Positions 6,563-7,199 of a DNA stretch of 7,199 nucleotides are shown here, piece after piece. Below the pieces are notes generated by a model, which was not told the origin of the DNA, did not search any database, and worked only from the letters and a program-made list of their open reading frames with translations. Location: contig CAMWYV010000055.1 in the NCBI GenBank assembly GCA_947178565.1, forward strand, positions 1-7,199, given 5' to 3'. Position 1 is the stretch's first letter. Every line of letters begins with the position of its first letter. This stretch comes from an uncultured Porphyromonadaceae bacterium. GTDB taxonomy: Bacteria; Bacteroidota; Bacteroidia; Bacteroidales; Muribaculaceae. A program made the translations under genes and the position numbers.

Positions 6563-7012
6563 TTATTTCAGCAACGAATTGAGATATGCGCTGTCCGGTT
6601 TTGACTGAACGACATCATAACCTTTTTCACGAGCCTCTTTAATTCCATCATTCATTTGCTGAAGATTCTCTTTGAGAGCAGCAAACACAGTTTCGGAAAC
6701 ATTGATCGATGCACCATCGGGTATATCACAAACAAGATTACCATCCACTTCTTTTACATTTTTGTAAAAACGATATACTGCAGCTTTGGCTTTCGCCATA
6801 TCGGTCTCACTAATGGTGGAACGAGAATCCGGGGTTGAGATTGCTTCAATATCTACATCTATAAATGAATCGCTCAATGCATATTGCCGCACCAACTCTG
6901 CCGAGGCATTCACAACTGAAATTTCTTCAATCTCCGGCGTCGGGACATCGACTTTATTTGTACAACCGACAATGAACAAAGAAGTAATTAACAAAAACGA
7001 TTTAACTTTCAT
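6563..7012 (-). CDS. Small predicted lipoprotein of unknown function
   Basis: I do not recognise the family. The 149-aa product starts with a short signal sequence: a basic start (MKVKS), a hydrophobic core (FLLITSLF) and a lipobox IVGC ending in Cys17. It should therefore be lipidated and anchored in an outer or inner membrane after cleavage before Cys17. The mature part begins with an acidic, proline-bearing linker (VPTPEIEE, residues 23-30). A helix-prone region follows around 70-88 (TDMAKAKAAVYRFYKNVKE), then a short segment with Cys95, and a charged helix-prone stretch at about 108-130. The residues right after Cys17 (TNKV) are not the acidic run often seen on surface-exported Bacteroidetes lipoproteins, so periplasmic exposure is more likely. 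The start at 7012 is supported by a GAGG 7 bases upstream. The stop is 57 bp before mtaB, so the two may be co-transcribed, but a functional link is not evident. Confidence 0.75.
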   Translation of the reverse strand: MKVKSFLLITSLFIVGCTNKVDVPTPEIEEISVVNASAELVRQYALSDSFIDVDIEAISTPDSRSTISETDMAKAKAAVYRFYKNVKEVDGNLVCDIPDGASINVSETVFAALKENLQQMNDGIKEAREKGYDVVQSKPDSAYLNSLLK

Positions 7013-7019
7013 AATTCTA

Positions 7020-7023
7020 CCTC
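7020..7023 (-). promoter_or_regulatory. Shine-Dalgarno-like GAGG of the lipoprotein gene
   Basis: GAGG (7023 to 7020 on the minus strand) stands 7 bases before the ATG at 7012. Most genes in this window have no such sequence, as is usual in Bacteroidetes. Here it helps to fix the start codon. Confidence 0.45.
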
Positions 7024-7072
7024 AAATTAAATTAATAACATATTGAACATATCATAATGTAACCATATAGAA

Positions 7073-7104
7073 AACTTACCACATATTTGGCAATTGGTAA
7101 AGTT
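7073..7104 (-). repeat. Inverted repeat upstream of the lipoprotein gene
   Basis: On the minus strand AACTTTACC (7104 to 7096) and GGTAAGTT (7080 to 7073) can pair over 8 bp with one bulged base and a 15-nt loop. It lies 60 to 92 bp before the lipoprotein start and overlaps the weak -7 candidate. It could be an operator or a leader hairpin. With only a 5-bp uninterrupted core next to the loop side, chance is not excluded. Confidence 0.3.
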
Positions 7105-7126
7105 AGGTTTAAATGATGGGTAACAA
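7098..7126 (-). promoter_or_regulatory. Weak promoter candidate for the lipoprotein gene
   Basis: TAACTTTA (7105 to 7098, minus strand) matches TAnnTTTG at all fixed positions but the last. A TTG (7126 to 7124) lies 18 bp upstream. The predicted leader would be about 80 nt. This is the best candidate I see in the 187 bp before the gene, but it is clearly poorer than the promoter at the left edge. A promoter beyond the right edge is also possible. Confidence 0.3.
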
Positions 7127-7142
7127 GAATTATCGTTCTTTT

Positions 7143-7175
7143 ATTCATTAATGGCCCTGAAATGCATTCATTAAT
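7143..7175. repeat. 10-bp direct repeat spaced 23 bp start to start
   Basis: ATTCATTAAT occurs exactly at 7143-7152 and again at 7166-7175. The 23-bp period is about two helical turns, as in paired sites for a DNA-binding protein on one face of the helix. It lies upstream of the weak lipoprotein promoter candidate. The sequence is AT-rich and simple, so chance remains a fair explanation. Confidence 0.3.
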
Positions 7176-7199
7176 CAAGTAATTTGCTGTATTCGTATC

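Noticed and set aside
2712..6801. MAKAK-AV sequence shared by korD (start) and the lipoprotein (residues 72-78), including the shared DNA string ACCGATATGGC
   Set aside because: The similarity stops after a few codons and the proteins are otherwise unrelated, so I judge it coincidental.
1..7199. ATACGAATA (4-12) and its inverted copy TATTCGTAT (7190-7198) at the two window edges
   Set aside because: A 9-bp match at arbitrary window ends, with no flanking mobile-element features, is best taken as chance.
1..7199. Novel defence, mobile or CRISPR-like system
   Set aside because: All eight genes are intact; seven are recognisable metabolic, RNA-processing or glycan genes and one is a small lipoprotein. 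I saw no transposase, integrase, repeat array, toxin-antitoxin pair or RNA gene.

Overview
The window looks like chromosomal sequence from an anaerobic member of the Bacteroidales. A Bacteroides- or Muribaculaceae-like genome is my best guess, and I cannot name a species. The reasons are: a four-gene ferredoxin-dependent 2-oxoacid oxidoreductase cluster in the order D-A-B-C; genes that mostly lack Shine-Dalgarno sequences; candidate promoters of the Bacteroidales type (TAnnTTTG near -7 with TTG about 19 bp upstream); and a DbpA-like helicase of the Bacteroidetes kind. All eight genes lie on the minus strand, so transcription runs from right to left. No plus-strand gene is convincing, and no gene-free stretch exceeds 300 bases.

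Right part (about 7199 to 4191): a 187-bp leader holds direct and inverted repeats and a weak promoter candidate. It is followed by a small predicted lipoprotein of unknown function. Next come mtaB, the radical-SAM methylthiotransferase that makes ms2t6A37 in tRNA, and a family 2 glycosyltransferase that overlaps mtaB by four bases (ATGA). A strong RNA hairpin fills most of the short gap between the lipoprotein gene and mtaB and ends on the first base of the mtaB start codon.

Middle (4177 to 2867): a DEAD-box RNA helicase with a C-terminal DbpA-type RNA-binding domain. It begins 13 bp after the glycosyltransferase stop, so mtaB, the glycosyltransferase and the helicase probably form one transcript. 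Two of these genes act on RNA (tRNA decoding fidelity, and rRNA or ribosome assembly) and one on cell-surface glycans.

Left part (2866 to 76): a 127-bp intergenic region carries a dyad-rich block and a candidate promoter with an A10 tract in its spacer. Then come korD (2x[4Fe-4S] ferredoxin subunit), korA (alpha), korB (beta, TPP-binding) and korC (gamma). These make a complete 2-oxoacid:ferredoxin oxidoreductase that interconverts a 2-oxoacid plus CoA with acyl-CoA, CO2 and reduced ferredoxin. Tight spacing (31 bp, 6 bp, then a 1-base TAATG overlap) supports one operon. At the left edge a well-formed promoter reads minus-strand-wise out of the window toward an unseen gene.

I found no mobile element, CRISPR array, RNA gene or defence system. 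The window is mainly ordinary core metabolism and RNA-processing genes. The points that deserve a second look are regulatory: the hairpin at the mtaB start, the homopolymer in the kor promoter spacer, and the dyads upstream of it.
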